The position numbers and the translations under genes are program-made. Below, piece by piece: positions 35,386 through 43,558 of a DNA stretch of 64,000 nt. The notes under the pieces were generated by a model, which worked only from the letters and a program-made list of their open reading frames with translations, was not told the origin of the DNA and did no database searches. The DNA comes from Nocardia vermiculata NBRC 100427 (GTDB lineage: Bacteria > Actinomycetota > Actinomycetes > Mycobacteriales > Mycobacteriaceae): NCBI RefSeq assembly GCF_001613265.1, contig NZ_BDCA01000002.1, positions 310,001 through 374,000 on the forward strand. The letters are read 5' to 3'. The first letter of the stretch is position 1. Each line of letters begins with the position of its first letter.

Positions 35386-36699
35386 ATGAGCAGTAAACCG
35401 TCAGGCTCGGATTCCTCGGGTGCTTTCGGGGGTTCTACCCGGCGTTCTTCCAGTTCCGACCCCAGCGAACACGACGACTCCTGCCCGGAGTCCGACTATC
35501 CGGCTCCGCTGGATGCGGAACTGAACGCCTCGGTGTTGAACTCGGAATCCCTGATCTACCAGCTCCACGAACCTGGTGTGCCGTTACACATCGTGATGGT
35601 CGCACCGCCGTACTTCGAAGTTCCGCCGGCTGGTTACGGCGGGGTCGAAGCCGTGGTAGCTCAACTGGCGGACGCCCTGGTCGCGCGCGGACACCGAGTC
35701 ACCCTGCTGGGTGCCGGCCGCCCGGGAACCACGGCACGGTTCATCCCGGTCTGGGACGACATCCTCGCCGACCGGCTCGGCGACCCTTTCCCGGAGGTTC
35801 TCAACGCGCTCAAGGTCCGGCGCATCATCACCGAACTGGCGCAGACCGAACGGATCGATGTCGTCCACGATCACACCTTCGCGGGCCCGCTGAACGCCCC
35901 GATGTACTCCGCGCTGGGCATCCCGACGGTTGTCACGGTGCACGGCCCGGTGGACGGTGAGGCACAGGAGTACTACAGCTCCCTGACCGATACCGCACAG
36001 TTCGTCGCCATCAGTGACCGGCAGCGCTCGCTGGCCGAGAACCTGAACTGGGTGGGCCGGGTGTACAACACCGTGCGACCGGCCGAATGGCCGTTCCAGA
36101 CCCGCAAGCAGGATTTCGGCCTCTTCCTGGGACGCTACGCCCCGTACAAGGGGCCGGACCTGGCCCTGCATGCCGCGCACGAGGTCGGTATGCCACTGGT
36201 CCTGGCGGCGAAGATGAACGAACCGCCGGAAAAGGCGTACTTCGAGTCCGCGGTCCGACCGCTGTTGCGCGACACCGACTTCGTCTTCGGCGAGGCCGAC
36301 CAGATCGCGAAGCGGCTATTGCTCTCCTCGGCACGCTGCCTGCTGTTCCCGATCCGCTGGGAGGAGCCGTTCGGCATAGTCATGATCGAGGCCATGGCCT
36401 GTGGCACCCCGGTGGTAGCACTGCGCGGTGGCGCGGTCGACGAGGTGGTGGACCACGGTGTCACCGGCATCATCTGCGACGATCCCGCCGAATTGCCCGC
36501 GGCCATCGCCGCCGCCGACGAACTCGATCCGGTCGCCTGCCGGCGCCGGGTGGTGGAACGGTTCTCGGTGGATCAGCTGGGTGCCGGGTACGAAGCGGCC
36601 TACTACGCCGCCATCGAGAAGACGCCGGCCATGCCGATCGTGGTCGGGGCCGGCGATGCCGGCCTGGTCCGACCGCTGTCAGCCGTGGGCAACGCCTGA
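35386..36699 (+). CDS. GT4-family glycosyltransferase
   Basis: A 437-aa retaining glycosyltransferase of the GT-B fold. A Ser/Gly-rich, probably disordered N terminus (about 60 residues) precedes the N-terminal domain (VMVAPPYFEVPPAGYGGVEA). VVHDHTFAGPLNAP follows, then the C-terminal nucleotide-sugar site with EEPFGIVMIEAMACGTPVVA (the E-x7-E motif). Cytoplasmic; donor and acceptor unknown. It has its own downstream terminator. Confidence 0.88.
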   Translation: MSSKPSGSDSSGAFGGSTRRSSSSDPSEHDDSCPESDYPAPLDAELNASVLNSESLIYQLHEPGVPLHIVMVAPPYFEVPPAGYGGVEAVVAQLADALVARGHRVTLLGAGRPGTTARFIPVWDDILADRLGDPFPEVLNALKVRRIITELAQTERIDVVHDHTFAGPLNAPMYSALGIPTVVTVHGPVDGEAQEYYSSLTDTAQFVAISDRQRSLAENLNWVGRVYNTVRPAEWPFQTRKQDFGLFLGRYAPYKGPDLALHAAHEVGMPLVLAAKMNEPPEKAYFESAVRPLLRDTDFVFGEADQIAKRLLLSSARCLLFPIRWEEPFGIVMIEAMACGTPVVALRGGAVDEVVDHGVTGIICDDPAELPAAIAAADELDPVACRRRVVERFSVDQLGAGYEAAYYAAIEKTPAMPIVVGAGDAGLVRPLSAVGNA

Positions 36700-36733
36700 T
36701 CCCGCGCTCGAAGCATCTGCCCCACACCCAGAT

Positions 36734-36779
36734 ACGCCCGCATCCGGTCTCCGCCGTGGCAACGACCGGATGCGGGCGT
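36734..36779. terminator. Bidirectional terminator
   Basis: ACGCCCGCATCCGGT (36734-36748) and ACCGGATGCGGGCGT (36765-36779) form a perfect 15-bp stem. It separates the convergent glycosyltransferase and marR genes; its right arm reaches the marR stop codon. Confidence 0.88.
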
Positions 36780-37369
36780 CATCGCGGAAGGCCGCCGAAG
36801 CGTCCCTCCCACCGCACCAGGACGTCGGCGAGGATCCGGGACAACTCCCGCTGATCCCGAACCGGGAGTCCGGACAGCAACCCGGCTTCGTAGTCGAGCT
36901 GCCGGGGCATCACCCGGTCGATCAGCGCACGGCCGGCGGTGCTGAGCGAAATATGTGACACCCTGCGGTCGCGGGTATCGGCCCGCCGTTCGATGAGCCC
37001 GCGCTGTTCCAGTCCCCGCAAGCGCTTGGTCACCGCGGCCGGGGACGCGAAGGTTTCGCGCGCCAACCGGCTCGGCGTCAATTCCCCGCCCACCCGACGC
37101 AGCGCCAGCAGCACATCGAATTCCGGGCGGGTCAATTCCTCGTCGCCCAGGGGTGCGTCGGTCACCTGCTGCAGCAGTGCCGCACACCGATTGATCCGGC
37201 CGATCACCGCGATCGGGCTCAGATCCAGATCCGGTGCGGTGCGCGCCCACTGACGCATCACCTCCGCGACCGCGTCGTCGGCCACGGCAGCGGTACCGGC
37301 GTCTACCGCGCCTGCGCTGGTGGCCGTCGCGGCCTCGTCGGCCGCCGCGCCCGGATCGCCGCCGCTCAT
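36779..37369 (-). CDS. MarR-family regulator
   Basis: A 196-aa regulator. An Ala-rich N-terminal arm of about 40 residues precedes the MarR core: TPSRLARETFASPAAVTKRL, then RGLEQRGLIERRADTRDRRV as the wing. The ATG at 37367-37369 overlaps the stop of the FUSC exporter gene (ATGA), so the two are co-expressed. It probably represses its own operon through the palindrome at 39110. Confidence 0.87.
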   Translation of the reverse strand: MSGGDPGAAADEAATATSAGAVDAGTAAVADDAVAEVMRQWARTAPDLDLSPIAVIGRINRCAALLQQVTDAPLGDEELTRPEFDVLLALRRVGGELTPSRLARETFASPAAVTKRLRGLEQRGLIERRADTRDRRVSHISLSTAGRALIDRVMPRQLDYEAGLLSGLPVRDQRELSRILADVLVRWEGRFGGLPR

Positions 37370-39093
37370 GACACCGCCACCAGCGTCCGCCCGACCGGTA
37401 ACCGGTCGAGCAGTTGATGTCCGGTCCGTTCCGCGGCCACGATGCGTTCGTCCGGCAGCGGTGCGCTCCACCATTCGCCCGCGGCGGTATCGGCACAGGT
37501 TCGGACGTCGATGAGCGCGGCCGCCAGCCGGGCCCGATCCGCACGGGCGGCGGTACCGGCCCGGATCACGGCGCGGGCGTGGTCGATCTCGGTCTCCAGT
37601 TCGGCCAGTGCCTCCCCTACGCGATCGGTGACCCGACGGTTGGGGATCACGAAGCAGATCACGACGGCGATCACGGCGCCCACACAGGTATCGAGCCAGC
37701 GGTCCAGCGCGAGTTCGGGCGCCGGGCTCGGATGCGCGAACTCGACCATCGCCAGCGCCATCGGCGTGATGAACACGGTCGCGACCCAATAGTTCCGGGA
37801 GATCGTGGCCTCCACGATCACCTGACAGGCCAGCGCGATGATCACCAGCGCGACCGGCCCGTGCGCCCAGAGCGCGACCGCGGTGAACAGCCCGACCCCC
37901 ACCAGATTGCCCAGCACCCGCTGCACCGTACGCTGCCACGACAGTGCGGTATTGGCGACGATGAGCACGGCGGCGGTCATGACCGCCCAGTACGGACGAT
38001 TCACCCCCAGCGCCATCGAGATGCCCCCCGCCAGCGCGGACCCGACCGCGACCCGGGCGGCCAGCGGCAGACCGAGGGCTCCCGGCCGGAAGGCTTGCGC
38101 CACCCGGCGCAGGCCTGCGCCGGGCACGGCACCGACGCGCCCGAGTTCGACGCCGCGCACTTCGGACCGTTCCTCGGCACCGGTGTGAATCAGCGGAACC
38201 CGGCCCCGGCGCAGCGCAACGGCGTACTCGTCGAGCGTCGCCGCGCCGTCTTCGTCGAAGGCTCCCGCACCGCTGCGGTCCGGCATTGCGGCGGCCCGGC
38301 CGATGGTGACCTGTGCCTCGGGTCTGGTTGTCGCGGCCAAGGTTTCGGCGCGAGCAAGCAGATTCGACAGCGCGTCCCGGCGCGGCGCGGCGGGGACACG
38401 GGCCAGCGCACCCCAGGCAGCTTGGACCGCGACCGCCGCATTGTGGCGGGCCCGAGTCAGGCCGGGGTCCGCGGCGGGAACTCGTAGCAGCCGGGCCGTC
38501 GACTCCAGGGCGCGAGCCACCGCCAGTCGCTGCGGGCCGTGCGGACGGATCAGGAACGGCGACATGCACACGCACCAGGCCAGTACGCCACCGGCCAGGA
38601 TCAGGCCCATATGGAGGGGAAGTTGCTCCGGACGCTGCGGCACGAAGGCGGCGCTGGTCATGACGAAGGTGAAGATGATATTGCCGGGCGGGCCCATCCG
38701 CGAGGCATCACAGACCAGCTTGTACAGCCCGGCCAGCACCGCGATCACCAGCACCCGGATCGCTGTGGAATCGACGAAGGCCGAGGTGGCGAGCCCCGCC
38801 GAGGTCCCGGCGAACATGCCGAAGACCACCCACCCCAGCGTCCGGGCCCGGGCGGGATAGGGCAACCCGTGCCCGTAGAGGGCGCACAGACCTCCGGCGC
38901 TCGTGTAGAACGCCAGGTCCACCCGGCCCATGGTGAGCAACACGATCTCCGGGACACCGATGGCGACCACCGCGCACAACGCGGTGTGCCACCAGGTGTC
39001 GGCGACCGGGCGCATCTGGAATACACCGCGCAGCGACAGCATCCGCAGGGCGTTGCGGATGCTGGAGGACTCGACGGGAGAAGCAGGCGGCAC
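37366..39093 (-). CDS. FUSC-family inner-membrane transporter
   Basis: A 575-aa membrane protein. Two blocks of transmembrane helices (about residues 30-180 and 335-460) are separated by a soluble Arg/Ala-rich region. RPYWAVMTAAVLIVANTALS with WQRTVQRVLGNLVGVGL is the FUSC signature of aromatic-acid and fusaric-acid efflux proteins. A soluble C-terminal helix bundle follows. GTG start. It is paired with a downstream MarR regulator. The exported compound is unknown. Confidence 0.85.
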   Translation of the reverse strand: MPPASPVESSSIRNALRMLSLRGVFQMRPVADTWWHTALCAVVAIGVPEIVLLTMGRVDLAFYTSAGGLCALYGHGLPYPARARTLGWVVFGMFAGTSAGLATSAFVDSTAIRVLVIAVLAGLYKLVCDASRMGPPGNIIFTFVMTSAAFVPQRPEQLPLHMGLILAGGVLAWCVCMSPFLIRPHGPQRLAVARALESTARLLRVPAADPGLTRARHNAAVAVQAAWGALARVPAAPRRDALSNLLARAETLAATTRPEAQVTIGRAAAMPDRSGAGAFDEDGAATLDEYAVALRRGRVPLIHTGAEERSEVRGVELGRVGAVPGAGLRRVAQAFRPGALGLPLAARVAVGSALAGGISMALGVNRPYWAVMTAAVLIVANTALSWQRTVQRVLGNLVGVGLFTAVALWAHGPVALVIIALACQVIVEATISRNYWVATVFITPMALAMVEFAHPSPAPELALDRWLDTCVGAVIAVVICFVIPNRRVTDRVGEALAELETEIDHARAVIRAGTAARADRARLAAALIDVRTCADTAAGEWWSAPLPDERIVAAERTGHQLLDRLPVGRTLVAVS

Positions 39094-39450
39094 CAGGAAA
39101 GGTTAGCAAGTATTTTACTAGAAAAATACCAAGGTGTTCGGATTCACGTGCCGATCACCACCCGCCCGGACCACAACCGCCCGAGCCGACAGGGGCCCAC
39201 GGCACCACCCGCGCCGGACACGCGAGCACCGGCGACCGCGGAGATCACCCCGAAGGGCCGAGGCGTGGTGATTCCTCGCGATCGAGACCGGCAATGCGAG
39301 GAATGTACGAGTCTCCGCAATTCGCCGGCACGCTTTCGCCATATTGCGAATGTAAAAAGTGCAACCACGGCACAGCCATCTGAAACGCGTCGATTCATAT
39401 TCCTGACGGCTCCGGAAAAGCCGAAACTTCACCGCGGTAATGTGCCGGGG
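39094..39450. promoter_or_regulatory. Intergenic region with a MarR-type operator (39110-39129)
   Basis: GTATTTT-actaga-AAAATAC (39110-39129), an interrupted 7+7 palindrome, lies 17 bases before the FUSC start and overlaps where the leftward promoter should be. The remaining 320 bases to the AraC gene contain no supported gene. Confidence 0.6.
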
Positions 39451-40488
39451 CTAACGGTCGCGGGTCAGCGACTGTCGATAAGCACGCGGCGACATCCCCA
39501 TCCACCGAGTGAAAGCATGGGTGAAATTCGCGGTCTCTGCATAGCCCAGCCGGCGGGCCACATCCTCCACCGTCGCCCCCGCGCGCAACAGTTCCGAGGC
39601 CGCGCCCTCGCGGGCAGTGTTGAGCAGCCCACGGAAGCTGGCCCCTTCGGCGGAGAGCTGACGACGCAGGGTACGGACATTGATGTGCAGCTCAGCGGCC
39701 ACTTCGGCCATCGAAGGCACCGTGCCCGGTTCACGCAGCAGCCGCTCCCGCACCACCGTCGACAACTTCCAACCGCTCTCGAGCAGGACCTGCAACGCTT
39801 CCCGGCACTGTCGCTCGATCAGGCTCGCGGTATGCGCGTCGGCATGCGGCATGCGCAGTTCCAGGAACGATCGTGGCAGTACCAGCGCCGTGCGGTCACA
39901 TCCACTGAGCACCGGTGTGCCCTGTGCGACCTCCCGCAACGCGGCCGCACGCTCGGCATCCAGATCGAGTTCCAGGCGCACCGCCGGAATCTCGACGTCC
40001 AGGGCGCGACCCGCGACGAAGATCAGCGCCACCTCCCGTTCGACGAAGTATCCACGCAGGTCGGAAGGGATCGCAGAACCGTCCGCGACCAGCGCGACCT
40101 CATCGTCACCGGATTCGTCGAGCGAGTAGTGCGCCGCCACCGAAACCAGTGCCTGATATCGGACGGCAATGTTGAGCACATCGCGCATGGTGGCGCTGGC
40201 CAGGGCTGCCAACCCGACGAGCCCGGCCTTGCCGAGGGAGGCCTCCGCCGCGGTTTCCACCCCGAGGCCTGGACGGTCACCGACCGCGCGGATCAGATTG
40301 CGCGCTACCGCAAATTCCTGCTCCGGCCAAATGCGAAGTTCTTCATCGGCCAGATCTGCGGGCTCGATTCCGGTCCCCGACAAAAGCAGGGTGTCGTCCA
40401 ATCCGCGCGCCTGTCCGGCACCGACCATCATGCGCACACTGACACTGCCGCGAGGCAACACTCCGGAAGACGTACCGAATCCGATCAC
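39451..40488 (-). CDS. AraC-family regulator (OruR/ArgR-like, arabinose-binding-type N terminus)
   Basis: A 345-aa regulator. The N-terminal 200 residues resemble the ligand-binding domain of the OruR group (ETAAEASLGKAGLVGLAALA). The C-terminal double helix-turn-helix includes MAEVAAELHINVRTLRRQLS and VARRLGYAETANFTHAFTRW. The frame opens at a GTG (40488); an ATG at 40431 is an alternative. It is followed by no clear partner gene; targets unknown. Confidence 0.87.
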   Translation of the reverse strand: MIGFGTSSGVLPRGSVSVRMMVGAGQARGLDDTLLLSGTGIEPADLADEELRIWPEQEFAVARNLIRAVGDRPGLGVETAAEASLGKAGLVGLAALASATMRDVLNIAVRYQALVSVAAHYSLDESGDDEVALVADGSAIPSDLRGYFVEREVALIFVAGRALDVEIPAVRLELDLDAERAAALREVAQGTPVLSGCDRTALVLPRSFLELRMPHADAHTASLIERQCREALQVLLESGWKLSTVVRERLLREPGTVPSMAEVAAELHINVRTLRRQLSAEGASFRGLLNTAREGAASELLRAGATVEDVARRLGYAETANFTHAFTRWMGMSPRAYRQSLTRDR

Positions 40489-40624
40489 CGTCCGAAATTA
40501 CCAATATTCGGTCCGTTCGGCACATTCCGGACTATGAATGCATCGGCATAACCTCGTTGCAAAGCCTTCGGTCCGCCGACGGCAGGGGCAGGCAGGGTTC
40601 GAGGAGGGCGCGGAGCACGTGGAT

Positions 40625-40795
40625 ATGTTCAGTACCTGTTGGATGGAACCGCTCGACCTCACTCCCGGGAAGGCTCACGAGATCATGCAGATGCATCGCG
40701 CCTGCCGTACCGACGAATGCCCGCGGCGGCGCGCGGCGTTACGCATCCTGGTCGAGGCCGGGCGGCTGATCCCGGACTCCTCCCGAGTGCACTGA
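40625..40795 (+). CDS. Small conserved-type hypothetical protein
   Basis: A 56-aa protein (MFSTCWMEPLDLTPGKAHEI at the start) with HRACRTDECPRRRAAL and an AGRLIPDSSR ending, which looks like a compact helical protein. The frame extends 29 codons upstream, but the ATG at 40625 starts the sensible sequence. Its last 57 bases overlap the convergent tetR gene. Function unknown. Confidence 0.55.
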   Translation: MFSTCWMEPLDLTPGKAHEIMQMHRACRTDECPRRRAALRILVEAGRLIPDSSRVH

Positions 40796-41422
40796 CACCG
40801 ACGGAGTCAGTGCGGTCGGCGGCTGTCCGGATGTGTCCACCCAACGTTCGGTCCACTGCCGCGCGATCCGCAGGGCCCGGCCGGGCGGCATCCGTTCGGG
40901 TTCGGTCAGCACCGCGAGCGTGAGGCCGTCGGCCAACGCCAGCAATTCGGCTGCCGCATCGCCCGATTCGCCGGAACGAGCCGGATTTGCCGAGACCAGT
41001 GCGCGCGCGATCAGATTCTCGGTGCGCTGCCACTGCCCGCGGTGCAACGCCGCGATGTCGTCATCGTGTGCCGCGCGAGCAACCAGCGCCAGCCACACCC
41101 GCGCCAGCCGGTCGTCGCTCGTGGGAGCGACGAGCAGTTCGACCAGGCGGGCGAGCCGTTCGCGCGGTGGAAGCGTCGCGACGGCCCCGGCATCGAAGCG
41201 CTGCGTCGCCTCGTCCCGGACGTACTCCCACACCCGGTGCAGCAGTTCGTCTTTGGTGGAGAAGTAGTACTGCACGGTCCCGATCGAGACCTCGGCGCGG
41301 GTAGCGAGGGTGCGGATACTCACGCCCTCGATCCCACTCTCGGCGATGACATCGGCAAGCCGGTCGAGCAGCTGGTGCCGTCGATCCGCCGCGGCGGCCG
41401 CGGCCGTCTGCTCAGCGCCCAC
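40739..41422 (-). CDS. TetR-family regulator
   Basis: A 227-aa repressor. The helix-turn-helix is RTLATRAEVSIGTVQYYFST, preceded by LADVIAESGIEGVSI, a canonical TetR N terminus. The GTG at 41422 lies 8 bases after AGGAG and inside the 3' end of the preceding membrane-protein gene, so it is the third gene of a coupled operon. Three palindromes in front of that operon are its likely operators. Confidence 0.85.
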   Translation of the reverse strand: MGAEQTAAAAAADRRHQLLDRLADVIAESGIEGVSIRTLATRAEVSIGTVQYYFSTKDELLHRVWEYVRDEATQRFDAGAVATLPPRERLARLVELLVAPTSDDRLARVWLALVARAAHDDDIAALHRGQWQRTENLIARALVSANPARSGESGDAAAELLALADGLTLAVLTEPERMPPGRALRIARQWTERWVDTSGQPPTALTPSVSVHSGGVRDQPPGLDQDA

Positions 41423-41840
41423 CGCGTCGACTCCTCTCCCACTCCTGGCGAACCCGATAGTAGTGCCAAGCCCGCTCCCCCAGGTGCCGTGCCACCGCCG
41501 TCGGCTCTCGCCGGCCGTCGCCCGCCGAGGAACGTTGCACCACCACGGCGAAGAACAACAGCACCACCGCGATGCCACCGACCCCGAAGTAGACCGCATC
41601 GCCCAGCAGGCCGACCAGCATGCGGGCCGATTCGTGCTCGGCTCCGGACAGCGCGGGCAGGATCGCTTCGAGCTGAAGCAGCCGCAGGACCTCGGCACAC
41701 AGCCACAGCAATGCCGCGCCGATCAACGACCAGCCCACGATGCGGTACTCGCGGGCCAGCCGCAGGCCCGCGAGTACCGAGATCGCAGCCAGCACGAGTA
41801 CCCCTGTCTCACCGGCAGCGAAGACCGCTCCCGCGCTCAT
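41412..41840 (-). CDS. Small membrane protein
   Basis: A 142-aa protein with about four hydrophobic helices (GETGVLVLAAISVLAGLRLA, IVGWSLIGAALLWLCAEVL, the MLVGLLGDAVYFGVGG and AVVLLFFAVVVQ region). The C-terminal tail is basic. The ATG overlaps the previous stop (ATGA), and the 3' end overlaps the tetR start by 11 bases. Function unknown; possibly an efflux or sensor component under the TetR. Confidence 0.65.
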   Translation of the reverse strand: MSAGAVFAAGETGVLVLAAISVLAGLRLAREYRIVGWSLIGAALLWLCAEVLRLLQLEAILPALSGAEHESARMLVGLLGDAVYFGVGGIAVVLLFFAVVVQRSSAGDGRREPTAVARHLGERAWHYYRVRQEWERSRRGGR

Positions 41841-42145
41841 CGGGCGAGGTCCCGGCGTGCGGGGCGACGCAACGCAGCGATCAGCAACAGCGCCCAGGCG
41901 GCGACCAGCAACAGATTGCGCACTCCCGCACCGAATTCCATGCGATGGGTGACGGCTTCCATCCCGCCCGGCCCGAACCACATCGCCTTGCCGGTGATCA
42001 GCCCGGTCAGCGAGCCCAGCACCGCCAGGACCGACGCGAAGGCGGCGGGCCCGAAGGCCCTACCCAGCCGGCGCCGGTAGTAGAGCACCATGGCCGCTCC
42101 CAGTAGTGGTGCGGCCAAGCCGAGCACTTCGATCACTCGAAACAC
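41837..42145 (-). CDS. Small membrane protein, first gene of TetR operon
   Basis: A 102-aa protein with three hydrophobic helices (VIEVLGLAAPLLGAAMVLYY, FASVLAVLGSLTGLITGKAM, NLLLVAAWALLLIAAL). The start is decided by the ribosome site: AGGAGG (42152-42157) lies six bases before GTG at 42143-42145, whereas the ATG at 42160 would overlap that site. It is coupled to the next membrane protein by ATGA. Function unknown. Confidence 0.65.
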   Translation of the reverse strand: MFRVIEVLGLAAPLLGAAMVLYYRRRLGRAFGPAAFASVLAVLGSLTGLITGKAMWFGPGGMEAVTHRMEFGAGVRNLLLVAAWALLLIAALRRPARRDLAR

Positions 42146-42155
42146 GGCAACCCTC

Positions 42156-42220
42156 CTCATACGTTCGTATGAGATTGACAATACGACCGTATGAGGATGT
42201 CGTCAATACGACTGTATGAA
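42156..42220. promoter_or_regulatory. Three tandem TetR-type operators
   Basis: CTCATACG-tt-CGTATGAG (42156-42173), CAATACG-ac-CGTATGAG (42179-42195) and CAATACG-ac-TGTATGAA (42204-42220) share the (A/C)ATACG--CGTAT half-sites with 22- and 25-bp centre spacing. They fill the gap between the biosynthetic operon's last stop and the TetR operon's first start. Confidence 0.8.
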
Positions 42221-42225
42221 CGGGT

Positions 42226-43557
42226 TCAGCCCGTGAAACTCCATTCGTCACCGTCGGCGAAGATCACCTGGGAACCATCGCTCCGGCGCATGGTGCCGGT
42301 GGCATCGACCGTCCACTCCTCCGGTACGAGGGCGTGGTCGCCGCCCCCGGGATGCACCAGTGCGGTCCCGTCCGCACGCACGTAGGCGCCGTCCGCGCGC
42401 GGCGACCAGGCAGCCGGGTCGAACCGCCGCAGCGTCCCGTCGGCATCGATCACTCCCATCGCGCCGTAACGGTGCATCCGGGAACCGTCCGGGCGGGTCG
42501 TCCATCCGTCGTCGGTCACCGCTTCCGTCACGCCGGTTGCGGCCCAGACGATTTCCGATGCGTCCGACGCGATCAGGTCACCGTCCGGGCCGTGCCGCCA
42601 ATAGCCGAGTTCGTGACGCAGGTGTGGTAAATCCTCCAGCAGGCCCGCGACGGCCTCGAGGTCCGCGGGCTCGCCGAACCGGGCGGTGTGGATGCCCCGG
42701 TGCGCCCGGCGCAGCATCGAGGTGAGGCGCGCACCGGGCCCCACTTCGATCACATACCGCACACCATGCGCAGCCAGCCCGTCCATCACCGCATCCCAGC
42801 GCACCGGCGCGCACACCTGGGCGGACAGTAGTTCCACCGGATCAGCCGCGCCTCCGTCCCACCGGCCGGACGTACCGTCCACTACCGGAATTCGCGGGGA
42901 ATCGAAGGTGGTCCGCACGAGCTCGGCACGCAAGGACGCCGCCGCCGGCGCCATCAGGGCACAGTGAAACGGTGCGCTGACATCGAGTTCACGGGTGAGG
43001 GCTCCGGCCTCGGTGGCCAGCTGACGGGCCCGCGCGACGGCGCCGCCCTGGCCGGATACGACCAGCTGACCGGCACCGTTGTAGTTGGCAACCGCGACGA
43101 TCTCGGATTGCGCTGCAGCGACGCAGATCTCGTCCACCTCGGCTGCCGACAGGCCCATCACGGCCACCATCGCGCCCTCGCCCGGCGCCACCGCCGCCTG
43201 CATCAGTTCGCCGCGCCGCCGCACCAGTCGCAGTGCGGCACCGAAATCCAGACTTCCGGCACATACGTGCGCGGTGATCTCACCGAGACTGTGGCCGGCG
43301 ACCACCAGGGGTGCACACCCGGTCTGCTGCACCAGCACGCGGTAGGCCGCGACACTGGTAGCGAGTATGGCCGGTTGTGCGTTCTCGGTGCGGGACAGCT
43401 CCGTGGCGGCGCCGTCGAAACACAGTGCGCTCAGCCCGAAATCCAGTGCCGCATCGGCCGTGTCGAAGGTTTCGCGAGCGATCGCGTAGTCGCCTGCGAG
43501 CGCTGCGCCCATACCGGGGAACTGGGACCCCTGACCGGGGAATACGTATGCGAGCAT
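42226..43557 (-). CDS. Free-standing acyltransferase with C-terminal extension
   Basis: A 443-aa protein. Residues 1-295 are a FabD-type malonyl-CoA:ACP transacylase: FPGQGSQFPGMG, Ser90 in AGHSLGEI, the RRRGEL arginine region that favours dicarboxylic extenders, and SAPFHCALM with the catalytic His. It should load malonyl units onto ACPs, most plausibly for the two PKS proteins whose own AT lacks the serine. About 145 further residues form an unusual Asp/Gly-rich tail with DADGTLRR, RADGAYVRADGT and DATGTMRRSDGS repeats ending in W. It is the last gene of the operon, one base after the KSIII-like stop. Confidence 0.88.
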   Translation of the reverse strand: MLAYVFPGQGSQFPGMGAALAGDYAIARETFDTADAALDFGLSALCFDGAATELSRTENAQPAILATSVAAYRVLVQQTGCAPLVVAGHSLGEITAHVCAGSLDFGAALRLVRRRGELMQAAVAPGEGAMVAVMGLSAAEVDEICVAAAQSEIVAVANYNGAGQLVVSGQGGAVARARQLATEAGALTRELDVSAPFHCALMAPAAASLRAELVRTTFDSPRIPVVDGTSGRWDGGAADPVELLSAQVCAPVRWDAVMDGLAAHGVRYVIEVGPGARLTSMLRRAHRGIHTARFGEPADLEAVAGLLEDLPHLRHELGYWRHGPDGDLIASDASEIVWAATGVTEAVTDDGWTTRPDGSRMHRYGAMGVIDADGTLRRFDPAAWSPRADGAYVRADGTALVHPGGGDHALVPEEWTVDATGTMRRSDGSQVIFADGDEWSFTG

Positions 43558-43558
43558 G

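Noticed and set aside
36779..38575. Long leftward frame across marR and the FUSC gene
   Set aside because: Only its last 196 residues are the MarR protein; the rest is out of frame with the transporter.
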